Source: Chitinophagaceae bacterium UBA3961 (GTDB taxonomy: Bacteria; Bacteroidota; Bacteroidia; Chitinophagales; Chitinophagaceae). Taken from it: DNA of 23,950 bases. Below, piece by piece: positions 14,336 to 22,842 of this stretch (its first letter is position 1; each line of letters starts with the position of its first letter). Position numbers and translations under genes: made by a program. The notes beneath the pieces were generated by a model, which saw nothing but the letters and a program-made list of their open reading frames with translations, was not told where the DNA came from and did no database searches. The stretch lies in contig DGDD01000140.1 in assembly GCA_002385265.1 (NCBI GenBank), positions 1-23,950 of the forward strand. The letters are read 5' to 3'.

Positions 14336-15718
14336 TTATTTAGCAGGGGGAAGTTTCACTTCAGAGGTATCGCCTTCAAGCATGGGCAATCGATAATCAC
14401 CAATTACGATTGTTGCCTTTGGCATTATTTTTTTAAGAGCTACACTATCGGAAGAACTCAACTTTGTTTTGAAGAAGTAGAGCGACCGGAGGCTTTCCCA
14501 TTTCTCGAAATTCGAAACAACGGCGCTGTTTAAATCGTTATTCGAAAGGTTGAGATATACCAATTGTTTAAGCGGTCTTAGTTCCTTCACGAGTTCATTG
14601 TTGAGATTGCACCCTTCTAGATAGAGTTTTCGGAGCGTGTTCAACTGAGCAATTTTCTGAATTTGCTCCTTTGAAAGAGCATGTCTATTTAAGTTCAATG
14701 AAACCAATTGATCCTTAATGGTCAATAGCTTCTCGATATCTGCAGTAGTAATAGAATCTTTTGCAATAGCTGATATCGAAATGTATGCGCTGTTCTGAGC
14801 AAGCGTAGAAACGGCAAATCCTGCTTTTTTCAAGTCTTGAATAACCACTTCGGATGCAGGTTTCACTGCTTCTTTGGGCCACCAATCTTCCGTTGATTTC
14901 TCTACAACCGTATTCCAAGTCTTAACTTTCTGAAGAATAGAATCAGGCGCTTCTTTTTCTTTGAACGAACCTGTAAAGGAAGCCCCCGATTGCATCCACC
15001 AACTCAACAAACTCATTTCAGCGGCTGTTAACTGGGGTTCTTTCTCAGGAGGCATGTGATCCTCATCTTTCAGCGGCAAGTGAATGCGATTCCATAGTTC
15101 TGAAGAAGAACCGGCACCCTTTATAATTTCTCCCGATTTGCCACCTTTTTTAATCGCAGCACTGTCGTCTAATCGAAGTCCGCCTTTTTGTTTTGATTTA
15201 TTATGACAAACAGCACATTTTTCTAGTAGAATTGGTTGTACCACTTGATTGAACACACTTGCGTTGGGAATATCTGAGATTGCTTTTCGCGCAGGTGCTT
15301 TGTACTGAGAACCACCAAAGGAAAGGTATTCTTCACCGTGAGTAATGCTTCCACCCAAATGACCCGTTATAGCGATCATTGCAATGGTTGACCACACACT
15401 CAATTCATATTTCCATCCCGATTGTTTGGTAAACTGAGTATAGATCCAGCCCAAGCTCACCACAGTAGTCAACAATGCGCTGTTTTGATGTGCGCCTAAT
15501 TTACCCTCACCGTATCCATCATTCAAACTGAGCACATAACCTGTGATAACAGAGAAGAGTGCTGAAACAAACCCCGCTACAACCATTATAGAAATAGCCA
15601 AAGAAAGCCCTTCCATATTTGGTCGCTTCTTCAACAAATGAAACAACGCAGCAGCTATGAAAAAGCCGATGGGAAGGTGCACCAATAAGGGATGAAGATG
15701 TCCTATAAATTGAAGCAT
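14336..15718 (-). CDS. Membrane DUF2231-cytochrome c (PSCyt1)-LRR fusion
   Basis: A 460-residue protein from the ATG at 15718. Residues 1-130 are a DUF2231-like membrane domain with four helices (about 11-29, 37-62, 81-95, 107-121) and conserved His (H7, H9, H14). Residues about 155-250 are a planctomycete-type cytochrome c domain with haem motif CAVCH (168-172) and likely distal Met in DHMPP (M222). Residues about 330-440 are leucine-rich repeats (LVSLNLNRHAL, LRKLYLEGCNLNN, LVYLNLSNNDLN). The haem part should lie on the outer face, so it may pass electrons from periplasmic oxidation to the membrane (inference). An upstream start at 15778 would overlap the isomerase gene by 59 bases, whereas 15718 leaves a 1-base gap. 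Confidence 0.85.
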   Translation of the reverse strand: MLQFIGHLHPLLVHLPIGFFIAAALFHLLKKRPNMEGLSLAISIMVVAGFVSALFSVITGYVLSLNDGYGEGKLGAHQNSALLTTVVSLGWIYTQFTKQSGWKYELSVWSTIAMIAITGHLGGSITHGEEYLSFGGSQYKAPARKAISDIPNASVFNQVVQPILLEKCAVCHNKSKQKGGLRLDDSAAIKKGGKSGEIIKGAGSSSELWNRIHLPLKDEDHMPPEKEPQLTAAEMSLLSWWMQSGASFTGSFKEKEAPDSILQKVKTWNTVVEKSTEDWWPKEAVKPASEVVIQDLKKAGFAVSTLAQNSAYISISAIAKDSITTADIEKLLTIKDQLVSLNLNRHALSKEQIQKIAQLNTLRKLYLEGCNLNNELVKELRPLKQLVYLNLSNNDLNSAVVSNFEKWESLRSLYFFKTKLSSSDSVALKKIMPKATIVIGDYRLPMLEGDTSEVKLPPAK

Positions 15719-15719
15719 A

Positions 15720-16643
15720 TTAACGGTAGCGGTTTTTGATGAACTGAAGCATATAGGCATTAATAGCCCATTGATCACTCACAGGTTTTCTGGTATGAGG
15801 TTCTGTCCACATATAATCGGGCGGTCCGAATTCGGTTAAGACGGTCATCGCTTCCCCTCGTTCTTTTTTTCCTTTTATCACTTGATCCCACCAAGCCAAG
15901 TGAGCATTCACAGCTCCCTCCCATTCCTTCGCACGTGGGTCAGAAACTTGAGGCCCTTCGGGGTGACCGATTCTTGCATGAATATGATCAGTACGTTGAA
16001 GCGCCAGTTGAACAGCATCCGGTTGATCGGCCAGTAAACTTTCGTGAACATTGCACCAGTGTGAAATATCTAGGGTGATGCGCATGTCTTTATTTCGCTG
16101 TAATAATGGTGCAGTAGTATGAGCTGCAAACAACATGCGCGAGCGATGCGTTTCATGCAATACTTTTATTCCCGATGATTTGGCTTCTTTAATTGTAAGA
16201 TCAATAAAAGCTTGCTTTTGTTCATCAGAGAAGTAATCGCGGGCTGAATGACAATTTACATACAATGGTCGTTGATTCTTATTTGCTAAAGCCGCTTGTA
16301 AGTTCAACTCAAAGGTTTTATAGTGTTCCTTGAAATCAGATTGCCAACCACCTACAAGGAATCCTACTTCCAATTGATATTTTTTCAAGGCATCAAAGAG
16401 TGCTTTTTGATCGGATTCTGATCCGGGCCACCAAACTTCCATTCCATCGTATCCTTCCTTTTTGATAGCAGCAGCAAAGGCGTCCATGCTTCCTTCATAA
16501 CCCCAATTGGTTGCCAACACTTTTAAACTATATCCGGAAGTGGATGCCAACCGAAAAGGATGAGCCGAGGCAAATGAATCGAGAGAAGCCATCATGGCCA
16601 AGCTAGCCGTCGACAAAAATTTTCTTCTATTTTGAAAAAGCAT
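15720..16643 (-). CDS. Tat-exported sugar phosphate isomerase/epimerase (AP2Ec TIM barrel)
   Basis: A 307-residue protein with a Tat signal (NRRKFLSTASLA at 5-16, cut near ASA 25-27) followed by a xylose-isomerase-like TIM barrel. Likely metal ligands are E164 (HETHR), D192 (LDISHW), H222 (HIHARIGH, 220-227) and E271 (LTEFGP). Family members are divalent-metal isomerases, epimerases, lyases or 3-keto-sugar enzymes. Export by Tat means the substrate is periplasmic, hence probably not a phosphosugar despite the family name. It lies 10 bases after the DUF1501 gene and 1 base before the membrane cytochrome gene. Exported members of this family near oxidative sugar enzymes suggest keto-sugar chemistry, but no oxidoreductase of the Gfo/Idh type is in the window. 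Confidence 0.87.
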   Translation of the reverse strand: MLFQNRRKFLSTASLAMMASLDSFASAHPFRLASTSGYSLKVLATNWGYEGSMDAFAAAIKKEGYDGMEVWWPGSESDQKALFDALKKYQLEVGFLVGGWQSDFKEHYKTFELNLQAALANKNQRPLYVNCHSARDYFSDEQKQAFIDLTIKEAKSSGIKVLHETHRSRMLFAAHTTAPLLQRNKDMRITLDISHWCNVHESLLADQPDAVQLALQRTDHIHARIGHPEGPQVSDPRAKEWEGAVNAHLAWWDQVIKGKKERGEAMTVLTEFGPPDYMWTEPHTRKPVSDQWAINAYMLQFIKNRYR

Positions 16644-16653
16644 GGGGGAATGT

Positions 16654-18165
16654 TTAAGCGATGATATCCGTTAATACACGACCACTTACGTCTGTTAAAC
16701 GGAATGGACGTCCTTGAAATTCATAGGAAAATTGTTCGTGATCGAAACCAAGTTGTTGCAGTATGGTAGCTTGTATGTCAAACGCTTCTACTTTTCCATT
16801 TACTACACTGTAACCTATTTCATCTGTTTCTCCATAAGTTGTACCCCCTTTGATTCCGCCTCCCGCCATCCACATACTGAATGCTTCTACATGGTGATCG
16901 CGGCCTTTGAAAGGCAATGGCTTTCCTTCTCTATTCTCTTGCATAGGCGTTCTTCCAAATTCAGCACCCCACACTATCAGGGTTTCTTCAAACAATCCTC
17001 TTTGTTTCAAATCGAGAATCAATGCCGTAATGGCTTTGTCAACTTTTCTACATTTATTGATAAAACCAATATCGAGTGCGGTGCTAGTATCAGTACCATG
17101 ACTATCCCAACCCCAATCGAACAATTGCACAAACCGAACTCCATTCTCCACTAGCTTCCGAGCCAAGAGTACATTGTTTGAAAAACTGTTCTTTCCTTCT
17201 TCAACTCCATACATCTCTTTTATATAGTCTGGTTCATCATTAATATTCATCACTTCCGGCGCAGTGATCTGCATCTTAAATGCCATTTCGTATTGTGCTA
17301 TACGTGCAATGGTTTCGGGATCTTGATACAACTCATGTTGTTCTTGATTGATGGCATTGATAGCATCAATTGAAGCTTTTCGAAGATCACGAGGCATTCC
17401 ATTCGGATCATTCAAAAACAAAACAGGATCGCCCGCACTTCTACATTGTACCCCTTGATACACACTTGGCAGGAATCCGCTTCCCCAAACCGATTTGCCT
17501 GCATCAGGATCGCTTCCACCCGAAGTAAGTACCACAAACCCCGGTAAGTTTTGATTTTCTGTGCCTAATCCGTAAGTAACCCATGAACCCAGGCTTGGCC
17601 TTCCTAAACGAGGAGCTCCTGTGTGAAACAACAACTGCGCTGGCGCGTGATTGAATTGATCAGTAGTTACCGTATTCATTAAAGCAATATCATCTGCTAC
17701 CGTTGCTAAATGTGGCAAGTGATCACTGATCCACATTCCACTCTGACCTCTTTGTTTGAAAACGGCTTGAGGACCTAACATTTTAGGAACGCCACGTATG
17801 AATGCAAACTTCTTTCCTTCCAATAAACTCTGTGGGCAATCTTGTCCATCTAATTTCATTAGATCGGGACGATAATTGAATAATTCCAATTGCGAAGGAG
17901 CACCGGCCATGTGCAAATAGATCACCGATTTAGCTTTTCCCGGAAACATGGGAGCGCGAGGCAACAAGGGTCTTGCAGGGTCTATTTCAATTGGCTTGTA
18001 GGTATTTGCTGCAGATGATCCGCAGGAAGGCAGCAAAGAGCCCAGTGCCAAAGCACCAAAACCCATGGCGGCCTCTTCCAAAAAATGCCTTCTAGTAACG
18101 TGGTGCAATACCCGCTGTTCGGCTTCCTTTACCAATCTTTGATTATTCAATTCTTTTTGAGTCAT
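16654..18165 (-). CDS. DUF1501 protein, Tat-exported lipoprotein
   Basis: A 503-residue protein. The N-terminus combines a Tat motif (TRRHFLEE, 24-31), a hydrophobic stretch (34-45) and a lipobox LPSC ending at C48, so it is likely exported folded and lipid-anchored. The DUF1501 body shows GWDSHG (352-357), EFGRTP (402-407) and GRDHH (421-425), positions like metal-binding motifs of the alkaline phosphatase/sulfatase superfamily to which DUF1501 is related. No enzymatic activity is established for the family as far as I know. DUF1501 genes typically accompany PSCyt/DUF1549/DUF1553 genes, as here, with 10-base spacing to both neighbours. This suggests they act together on one periplasmic substrate. 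Confidence 0.9.
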   Translation of the reverse strand: MTQKELNNQRLVKEAEQRVLHHVTRRHFLEEAAMGFGALALGSLLPSCGSSAANTYKPIEIDPARPLLPRAPMFPGKAKSVIYLHMAGAPSQLELFNYRPDLMKLDGQDCPQSLLEGKKFAFIRGVPKMLGPQAVFKQRGQSGMWISDHLPHLATVADDIALMNTVTTDQFNHAPAQLLFHTGAPRLGRPSLGSWVTYGLGTENQNLPGFVVLTSGGSDPDAGKSVWGSGFLPSVYQGVQCRSAGDPVLFLNDPNGMPRDLRKASIDAINAINQEQHELYQDPETIARIAQYEMAFKMQITAPEVMNINDEPDYIKEMYGVEEGKNSFSNNVLLARKLVENGVRFVQLFDWGWDSHGTDTSTALDIGFINKCRKVDKAITALILDLKQRGLFEETLIVWGAEFGRTPMQENREGKPLPFKGRDHHVEAFSMWMAGGGIKGGTTYGETDEIGYSVVNGKVEAFDIQATILQQLGFDHEQFSYEFQGRPFRLTDVSGRVLTDIIA

Positions 18166-18175
18166 TTCAATTCGT

Positions 18176-19519
18176 TTAATATTTAGTAATGACCTCGTCT
18201 AAATTCATAATTGCATTCGCTACTACAACCATAGCAGCAGTTGGTGGATTGTTATGTTCGTCCATCACACCAATCATTTCACAGGTTCTGTCTTTGTCTG
18301 CTTTAAAAGAAGCGAGACTTTTATTATAAAGCGTCAAAAGTACTTGCAGACTTTTCTCTGAAATCTTTTGACCGGTAGCCCGCTGATATCCGTATGAAAT
18401 TTGAGCATTCAAATCTTTTCCTGCACTCATAATCTTATAGGCAAACTTTCTTGTCATATCTAAATAAGCAGGATCGTTCATAAGCGTAAGCGCCTGCAAT
18501 GGTGTATTGGTTCGAATACGGCGAGCCGTGCAAACTTGGCGGCCGGGTCCATCAAAAGCAACAGTAGAAGGATAGGCAGCAGAACGCTTCCAATAGGTGT
18601 ACAATGCCCTTCTATATTGATCTTCTCCTTTGCTTTGAATCCACTGTGCCCCATTGTAAGGAGAATTCCAAATACCGTCGGGTTGGTATGGCATCACACC
18701 GGGACCATACATTTTATTGCTTAATACGCCACTAATAAACAAAGCTTGATCTCTGATTTGCTCTGCACTCAATCGCATGCGTGGCCCTCTCGCATAATAC
18801 CGATTGTATGGATCCTTTTTATAAGCTTCGGTTGTTAGCGCAGAAGATTGACGATAGGTGGCAGATAATACGATCCTTCTTACTAATTTCTTAATGCTCC
18901 AAGCATCCTTGGTCATGAATTGATAACTCATCCAGTTTAACAATTCAGGATGTGTGGGTGTGGTTCCTTGTGTACCAAGATCTTCCAATGTTTCAACAAT
19001 GCCGGTTCCGAACAGTTGTTCCCAAATTCGATTCACAAATGTGCGAGAGGTAAGCGGATTGCGTTGATCGGTAAGCCAAAGCGCCAAGCCCATTCTATTA
19101 TTAGGTGCATTCGTTGGTAATGGATTGAAAACGGCAGGCACCGCAGGCGCAACTTCTTTTCCTTTTACCAACCAATTTCCGCGTTCAAAAACTTGCGTCT
19201 TTCTGAACTGAGCATTGTTATTTTCAATTAAGATCGGAGTGGTTTGAACTGATGCTTCTAACAATTTTTGATAATTCGTTAAAGCGGTTTCGTATCCGGG
19301 CTTACCTGCTCCGGGAAAAGGATCTGATAATCGGAACCACTCAAACAACACACCGGTTTCTTCAAAACTTTTCATCGCCGAATTAGCATACTGATAATAC
19401 AATGTATGCTTGCCTTGCAATTGCGGAAAATTGATGGTTTTGATTTTCCACGATCCATTGGTGTTTTCTAAAGGAACGGTGGCCAGAATCTTTCCATTTA
19501 AACTGTCTAACCTTATCGT
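18176..19519 (-). CDS. DUF1553 half, downstream of the amber codon
   Basis: 447 residues in the same frame as the upstream half. The first about 60 complete the beta-rich CBM6-like segment (TIRLDSLNGK..., GKHTLYYQYAN). The rest is DUF1553: NPLTSRTFVNRIWEQLFGTG, GTTPTHPELLNWMSYQF, RLSAEQIRDQAL and NTPLQALTLMNDPAYL. There is no good start codon at its beginning; the earliest candidates are a TTG at 19420 and an internal ATG about 15 codons later. It would probably be made only by read-through, internal initiation, or if the TAG is a sequencing error. The DUF1501 gene follows 10 bases later. DUF1549/DUF1553 proteins are uncharacterised but repeatedly linked to haem domains and periplasmic sugar enzymes. 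Confidence 0.75.
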   Translation of the reverse strand, partial: TIRLDSLNGKILATVPLENTNGSWKIKTINFPQLQGKHTLYYQYANSAMKSFEETGVLFEWFRLSDPFPGAGKPGYETALTNYQKLLEASVQTTPILIENNNAQFRKTQVFERGNWLVKGKEVAPAVPAVFNPLPTNAPNNRMGLALWLTDQRNPLTSRTFVNRIWEQLFGTGIVETLEDLGTQGTTPTHPELLNWMSYQFMTKDAWSIKKLVRRIVLSATYRQSSALTTEAYKKDPYNRYYARGPRMRLSAEQIRDQALFISGVLSNKMYGPGVMPYQPDGIWNSPYNGAQWIQSKGEDQYRRALYTYWKRSAAYPSTVAFDGPGRQVCTARRIRTNTPLQALTLMNDPAYLDMTRKFAYKIMSAGKDLNAQISYGYQRATGQKISEKSLQVLLTLYNKSLASFKADKDRTCEMIGVMDEHNNPPTAAMVVVANAIMNLDEVITKY

Positions 19520-20902
19520 CTATACTCCACCGTTTTTCCAAGTAATGTATCGGTATTGTAGTTGCGGTTGTTGATTGAACTGGATGTCTTTCAATCGACA
19601 GGAACCATCTTTTCGGATACCTGCATACCAACTGCTTACCAAAGCCGCATTTTCAAATTTATCGCAGAGCAATGAGTTGATTGTGGGTTGCCAGGTTTTC
19701 AAAAACAAATACCATTCTTTTGCCTTTGATTCCCCGGATGTTTGTTGAATCCAACTGCGTACTTGTTCCAGTTTCAAACTATCTTCTGACGCATATTGAC
19801 GAAGTAGTGGATACTCAGCTTCAGTGTCTTCATCACGAGAATTATTTAGGAAGGCCATGAATTTATAATACTCGTCATGACGAATAGGATCGTAAGGGTG
19901 GCTGTGACATTGAACACAAGAAAAGCTCGTTCCTAAAATGCCCGTCCAAGTAGTATTGATTCGATCCATCACAGCGGCGGTTCTAAATTCTTCGTTATCG
20001 GTACCACCTTCATCGTTGGTCATAGCGTTTCGATGAAATGCAGTGGCGATGTATTGATCATCGGTTGCATTAGGCATGAGATCGCCTGCCATTTGCTCGA
20101 TGAGAAACTGGTTATAGGGTTTATCGGCATTGAAAGCTTTGATCACCCAGTCGCGGTACTTCCAAATGGTTCTTCCTCTATCTGCTTCGTAGCCTCTCGT
20201 ATCGGCATAGCGAGCAAGGTCTAACCACATAGTTGTCCATTTCTCTCCATACTGCGGAAGCGCTAGCAATTGGTCAACCAATCGCTCATACGCCCTATCA
20301 TCGCTTGCTTTAAGAAAGGAGTTTGCTATGGAATCGGGTGCTGGCATGCCGATAATATCAAGTGAAACACGACGCAGCAATTGTTCTTTGGTAGCTTCTG
20401 GTGAAGCCGATAAATCTAATTTCTCCCATCCTTTGATGATGAATCGATCGATTTCATTTTTAGCCCAAGCATTTTCTTCGGGAAGTGGAATTTCTTTTAA
20501 AGGTTGGTAGGCCCAGTGAATGCCCCATTCTGCACCTTGATCGATCCAAGTTTCCAATGTTTTGATTTCTTCGTCGGAAAGTGGTGGGTGTTTATAAGGC
20601 ATCCGATCCTCCGGATCGGTGGCTTTGATTCTCCGAATCATCTCGCTTCCTGATCCATCTCCCGGAATAATAGCAGGTTTACCCGATTTGGTGGGTGCCA
20701 GCGCTTCTTCTCGAAACAATACACTAAAGCCGCCTTTGGCTTTTACGCCGCCATGACAGGAAATGCATTTTTTATTGAGAATGGGTTTCACTTCGGTATT
20801 GAAGTCAACTTTTGGCGCAGGAGAAAACAGGCAGAAGGCTGCACCGAGAACTACCAGTATAGCCAACACAAGATACCATTTCTTGTAGAGCAAGCCTTTC
20901 AT
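19520..20902 (-). CDS. PSCyt1-DUF1549 half, ending at the amber codon
   Basis: The first 460 residues, ATG at 20902. An N-terminal membrane anchor (about 8-27) is followed by a PSCyt1 cytochrome domain (about 33-125) with CISCH (46-50) and likely distal Met M101 in DRMPYKHPPL. DUF1549 (about 148-355) carries a second haem-like motif CVQCH (329-333) in FSCVQCHSHPYDPIRHDEYY. If termination at TAG is effective, the product is a membrane-anchored protein with both CXXCH motifs but lacking DUF1553. It starts 59 bases after the metallo-hydrolase gene, behind a terminator-like hairpin, and leads the exported half of the operon. Confidence 0.8.
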   Translation of the reverse strand: MKGLLYKKWYLVLAILVVLGAAFCLFSPAPKVDFNTEVKPILNKKCISCHGGVKAKGGFSVLFREEALAPTKSGKPAIIPGDGSGSEMIRRIKATDPEDRMPYKHPPLSDEEIKTLETWIDQGAEWGIHWAYQPLKEIPLPEENAWAKNEIDRFIIKGWEKLDLSASPEATKEQLLRRVSLDIIGMPAPDSIANSFLKASDDRAYERLVDQLLALPQYGEKWTTMWLDLARYADTRGYEADRGRTIWKYRDWVIKAFNADKPYNQFLIEQMAGDLMPNATDDQYIATAFHRNAMTNDEGGTDNEEFRTAAVMDRINTTWTGILGTSFSCVQCHSHPYDPIRHDEYYKFMAFLNNSRDEDTEAEYPLLRQYASEDSLKLEQVRSWIQQTSGESKAKEWYLFLKTWQPTINSLLCDKFENAALVSSWYAGIRKDGSCRLKDIQFNQQPQLQYRYITWKNGGV

Positions 20903-20924
20903 AATCGCAGTAGATTGATCCTTT

Positions 20925-20953
20925 TAAAGATACTGAAAAAGGAACGCGGTTCC
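20925..20953 (-). terminator. Terminator-like hairpin inside the operon
   Basis: On the - strand GGAAC-CGC-GTTCC (20941-20953) is directly followed by TTTTT (20936-20940), 8 bases after the metallo-hydrolase stop. The 5-bp stem is short, so termination is probably partial. TATCTTTA (20925-20932) just beyond resembles a -7 element, without a clear -33. This could tune or separate expression of the upstream cytoplasmic genes and the downstream exported genes. Confidence 0.45.
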
Positions 20954-20961
20954 ATTGATTT

Positions 20962-21810
20962 TTACAGAAAATTGCGACTGTTCCAATAGCCTCCCAATGG
21001 CAATACAGAAAAAGAAATTCGGGCATTTGTTGCGGTTGATTCAAACAGTGCTGTTGAAACAGTATTGAATGCAAACAGATCATAATGTCCTGGAATCACA
21101 TGCTTGAAACCTGCTTCCAATGAGAGTTGTACCGCTTCTTTCCCATCGAGGTTACCGGCTACCCCTCTTGAGGGGTCGTTTCCGTTGATTGGTAAAAATG
21201 CCAGATCGATCTTAAATTTTTTTAGAAGTTGCGGCAATTCTTCATAATACAAAGTATCGCCACTGTGATAAACGGTAAAGGATCCAATAGTGAACACATA
21301 TCCCATGCATTTGCAAGCGCCGTTTTCGTCACGCTCAATCTCATTGTGTTTCGCAGGCACCCCATAAACTCCAATTCCATTTACGTCGATTGCTTCTCCA
21401 TCCCTTAAACAGATCAATGCTTCTTCAGATACTTTCAATCGCTCTGCCGACTGTTGCCTTAACGCTGTAGGCACCAACACTTTCATCAAGGGATTCAGTT
21501 CCCATATTGGAAGAATAGTGGCTGCATCCAAATGGTCGGTATGAAAATGACTTGCCGTTAGCAATTGAATATTTTTTAAAAGCAAAGGCTCTACCACCAA
21601 TTCACTGATGCGAACATGGGGCTTGTTAGTAGCAGCGTATTTTTTTGTGAGTGTGTCTGATAAATACGGATCAATAAGAAGTCGTACACTTTTGTATTGA
21701 AGCAAATAACCGCTTTGACCCAGCCACCATACTTGCAATTCCTCTTGATCATTTTGTTCTTGATCAATTTGCTGAATCAAAGCTTCGTTTTGCAATACCG
21801 GTTTTATCAT
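20962..21810 (-). CDS. MBL-fold metallo-hydrolase, UlaG-like
   Basis: A 282-residue cytoplasmic metallo-beta-lactamase-fold hydrolase. The signature HFHTDHLD (88-95) gives H88, H90, D92 and H93. H155, D185 in YHSGD and H242 in PGHYD complete the two-metal site. The order WLGQSGYLL (29-37), LLIDPYLSD (44-52) and LPINGND (206-212) matches the UlaG group, whose founding member opens L-ascorbate-6-phosphate lactone. An activity on a sugar lactone or phosphate ester is plausible and would suit this locus, but the group is functionally wide. The gene begins 1 base after the MetE-like stop; 59 bases follow before the cytochrome gene. Confidence 0.88.
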   Translation of the reverse strand: MIKPVLQNEALIQQIDQEQNDQEELQVWWLGQSGYLLQYKSVRLLIDPYLSDTLTKKYAATNKPHVRISELVVEPLLLKNIQLLTASHFHTDHLDAATILPIWELNPLMKVLVPTALRQQSAERLKVSEEALICLRDGEAIDVNGIGVYGVPAKHNEIERDENGACKCMGYVFTIGSFTVYHSGDTLYYEELPQLLKKFKIDLAFLPINGNDPSRGVAGNLDGKEAVQLSLEAGFKHVIPGHYDLFAFNTVSTALFESTATNARISFSVLPLGGYWNSRNFL

Positions 21811-21811
21811 A

Positions 21812-22837
21812 CTATAAAGTGGCTCTCACCAGTTTTGCTCCTTTTACCATATTGATTAATTTCTGACGAGAGGCCCATCGTGCGGTTTGACTCAACCCAC
21901 AATCCGGTGCTACCGACAGCTTTTCAGCAGGTACAAATTGCAAGCATTTGCGAATGCGACTCACTACATCGTCTACTGTTTCGATGTAATAGTTTTTCAC
22001 ATCAATTATACCAACGGCCACATTCATTGCTTCAGCAAATGGTGCCAGCAATTCAATCTCAGCAAATTCACGATTGGCCATTTCAATATGAATTTCATTC
22101 ACTTTCATGTCGAGAAAATCGGGAAGCATGGGTTTGATGCTTCTAAAGCCAACCGGTCTTCCTTTAAAATTTCCAAAACAGAGGTGCGTACTTAAATTAC
22201 ACTTGCCTACAACACCTGCTACGGTTCTATTGAAAATATCAACAAAGCGTTTGGTGTCTTCTTTATAAGCATAACAACTCATCGACGGCTCATCTACTGT
22301 AATTTCTTTACAACCGGCTGCCACCAAGTCTTCCAACTCTTTTCGAACAAATGGCAACAAGGCTTCTGTAATTTCATAGCGATCTTTGTATTGAGCATTG
22401 GGCATCAAACGTCCGCTAAGTGTATAGGGGCCGGGAACACTTGCTTTAAGTGTTGGACCCGCGGGTGCCAATTTTTTCAAACGTTCGTATTCCTTCACAG
22501 CACCCAAACCATTGGGGGCTGTCAAAGTTTCAACGATGGAGTGCTTTCCACGTTGATCGTGGGCTGGTGGTCCGAACTTCCGCGTTTCAGATTCGTTGTT
22601 TTGAATTCCTCTGATATATCCGTAAAAAGAGAGGTTAAAATCAAGGCGCGTTTGTTCTCCGTCTGTGATCACATCCAATCCGGCCGTAACTTGATCATGA
22701 ATGGCAGCAATAACGGCGTCCTCAATCATTTCTTCTTTATCGGCTGCGCCAAATTCATTCAAATGAGAAGTAGCAAACTCGAGCCATCCGGGAAAGGGAT
22801 AACTGCCTACTACGGTTGTGCGAATAGGAATACTCAT
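21812..22837 (-). CDS. MetE-like cobalamin-independent methyltransferase (core domain only)
   Basis: 341 residues forming only the C-terminal catalytic barrel of MetE-type methionine synthase; full MetE is about 750. It opens with TTVVGSYPFP (7-16). Zinc ligands are visible as H218 and C220 (STHLCFG), a likely E252 (IHIEMANRE) and C313 (PDCGLSQTARW). DEPSMSCY (182-189) is typical of the family. Core-only members transfer methyl or alkyl groups to a thiol, with unknown donors in many cases. I start at the ATG at 22837, which leaves 5 bases after the SIS stop, rather than a TTG at 22846. Sitting between sugar-metabolic genes it may serve something other than methionine synthesis, for instance a methylated substrate (speculative). 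Confidence 0.87.
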   Translation of the reverse strand: MSIPIRTTVVGSYPFPGWLEFATSHLNEFGAADKEEMIEDAVIAAIHDQVTAGLDVITDGEQTRLDFNLSFYGYIRGIQNNESETRKFGPPAHDQRGKHSIVETLTAPNGLGAVKEYERLKKLAPAGPTLKASVPGPYTLSGRLMPNAQYKDRYEITEALLPFVRKELEDLVAAGCKEITVDEPSMSCYAYKEDTKRFVDIFNRTVAGVVGKCNLSTHLCFGNFKGRPVGFRSIKPMLPDFLDMKVNEIHIEMANREFAEIELLAPFAEAMNVAVGIIDVKNYYIETVDDVVSRIRKCLQFVPAEKLSVAPDCGLSQTARWASRQKLINMVKGAKLVRATL

Positions 22838-22842
22838 ATAGT

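Larger units (their letters stand above)
18176..20902 (-). pseudogene. PSCyt1-DUF1549-DUF1553 cytochrome protein, interrupted by in-frame TAG
   Basis: Read through, this is one gene of 908 codons plus stop, the usual size for planctomycete-type PSCyt1-DUF1549-DUF1553 proteins. An amber codon (TAG, + strand 19520-19522) follows ITWKNGGV and is followed directly in the same frame by TIRLDSLNGKILATVPL, which reads naturally as a continuation. There is no frameshift. A Tyr codon (TAT/TAC) changed by one base would explain it. The stop falls in a beta-rich segment between DUF1549 and DUF1553 that looks like an inserted carbohydrate-binding (CBM6-like) module. No other damage is seen, so the event is recent, an assembly error, or read through. 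TAG is a normal stop in neighbouring genes. Confidence 0.8.

Noticed and set aside
15719..15778. Longer start for the DUF2231-cytochrome protein
   Set aside because: It would overlap the isomerase gene by 59 bases, and the domain begins at the ATG at 15718.
19520..19522. TAG recoded as a sense codon genome-wide
   Set aside because: TAG ends gltX (8707-8709), the hydratase (8854-8856), the MetE-like gene (21812-21814) and the phosphoesterase (11244-11246), so it acts as a normal stop.
19383..19631. Frameshift as the cause of the split cytochrome gene
   Set aside because: The frame on both sides of the TAG is the same. The other-frame segment here (RYPKRWFLSIERHPVQ) is not family-like.
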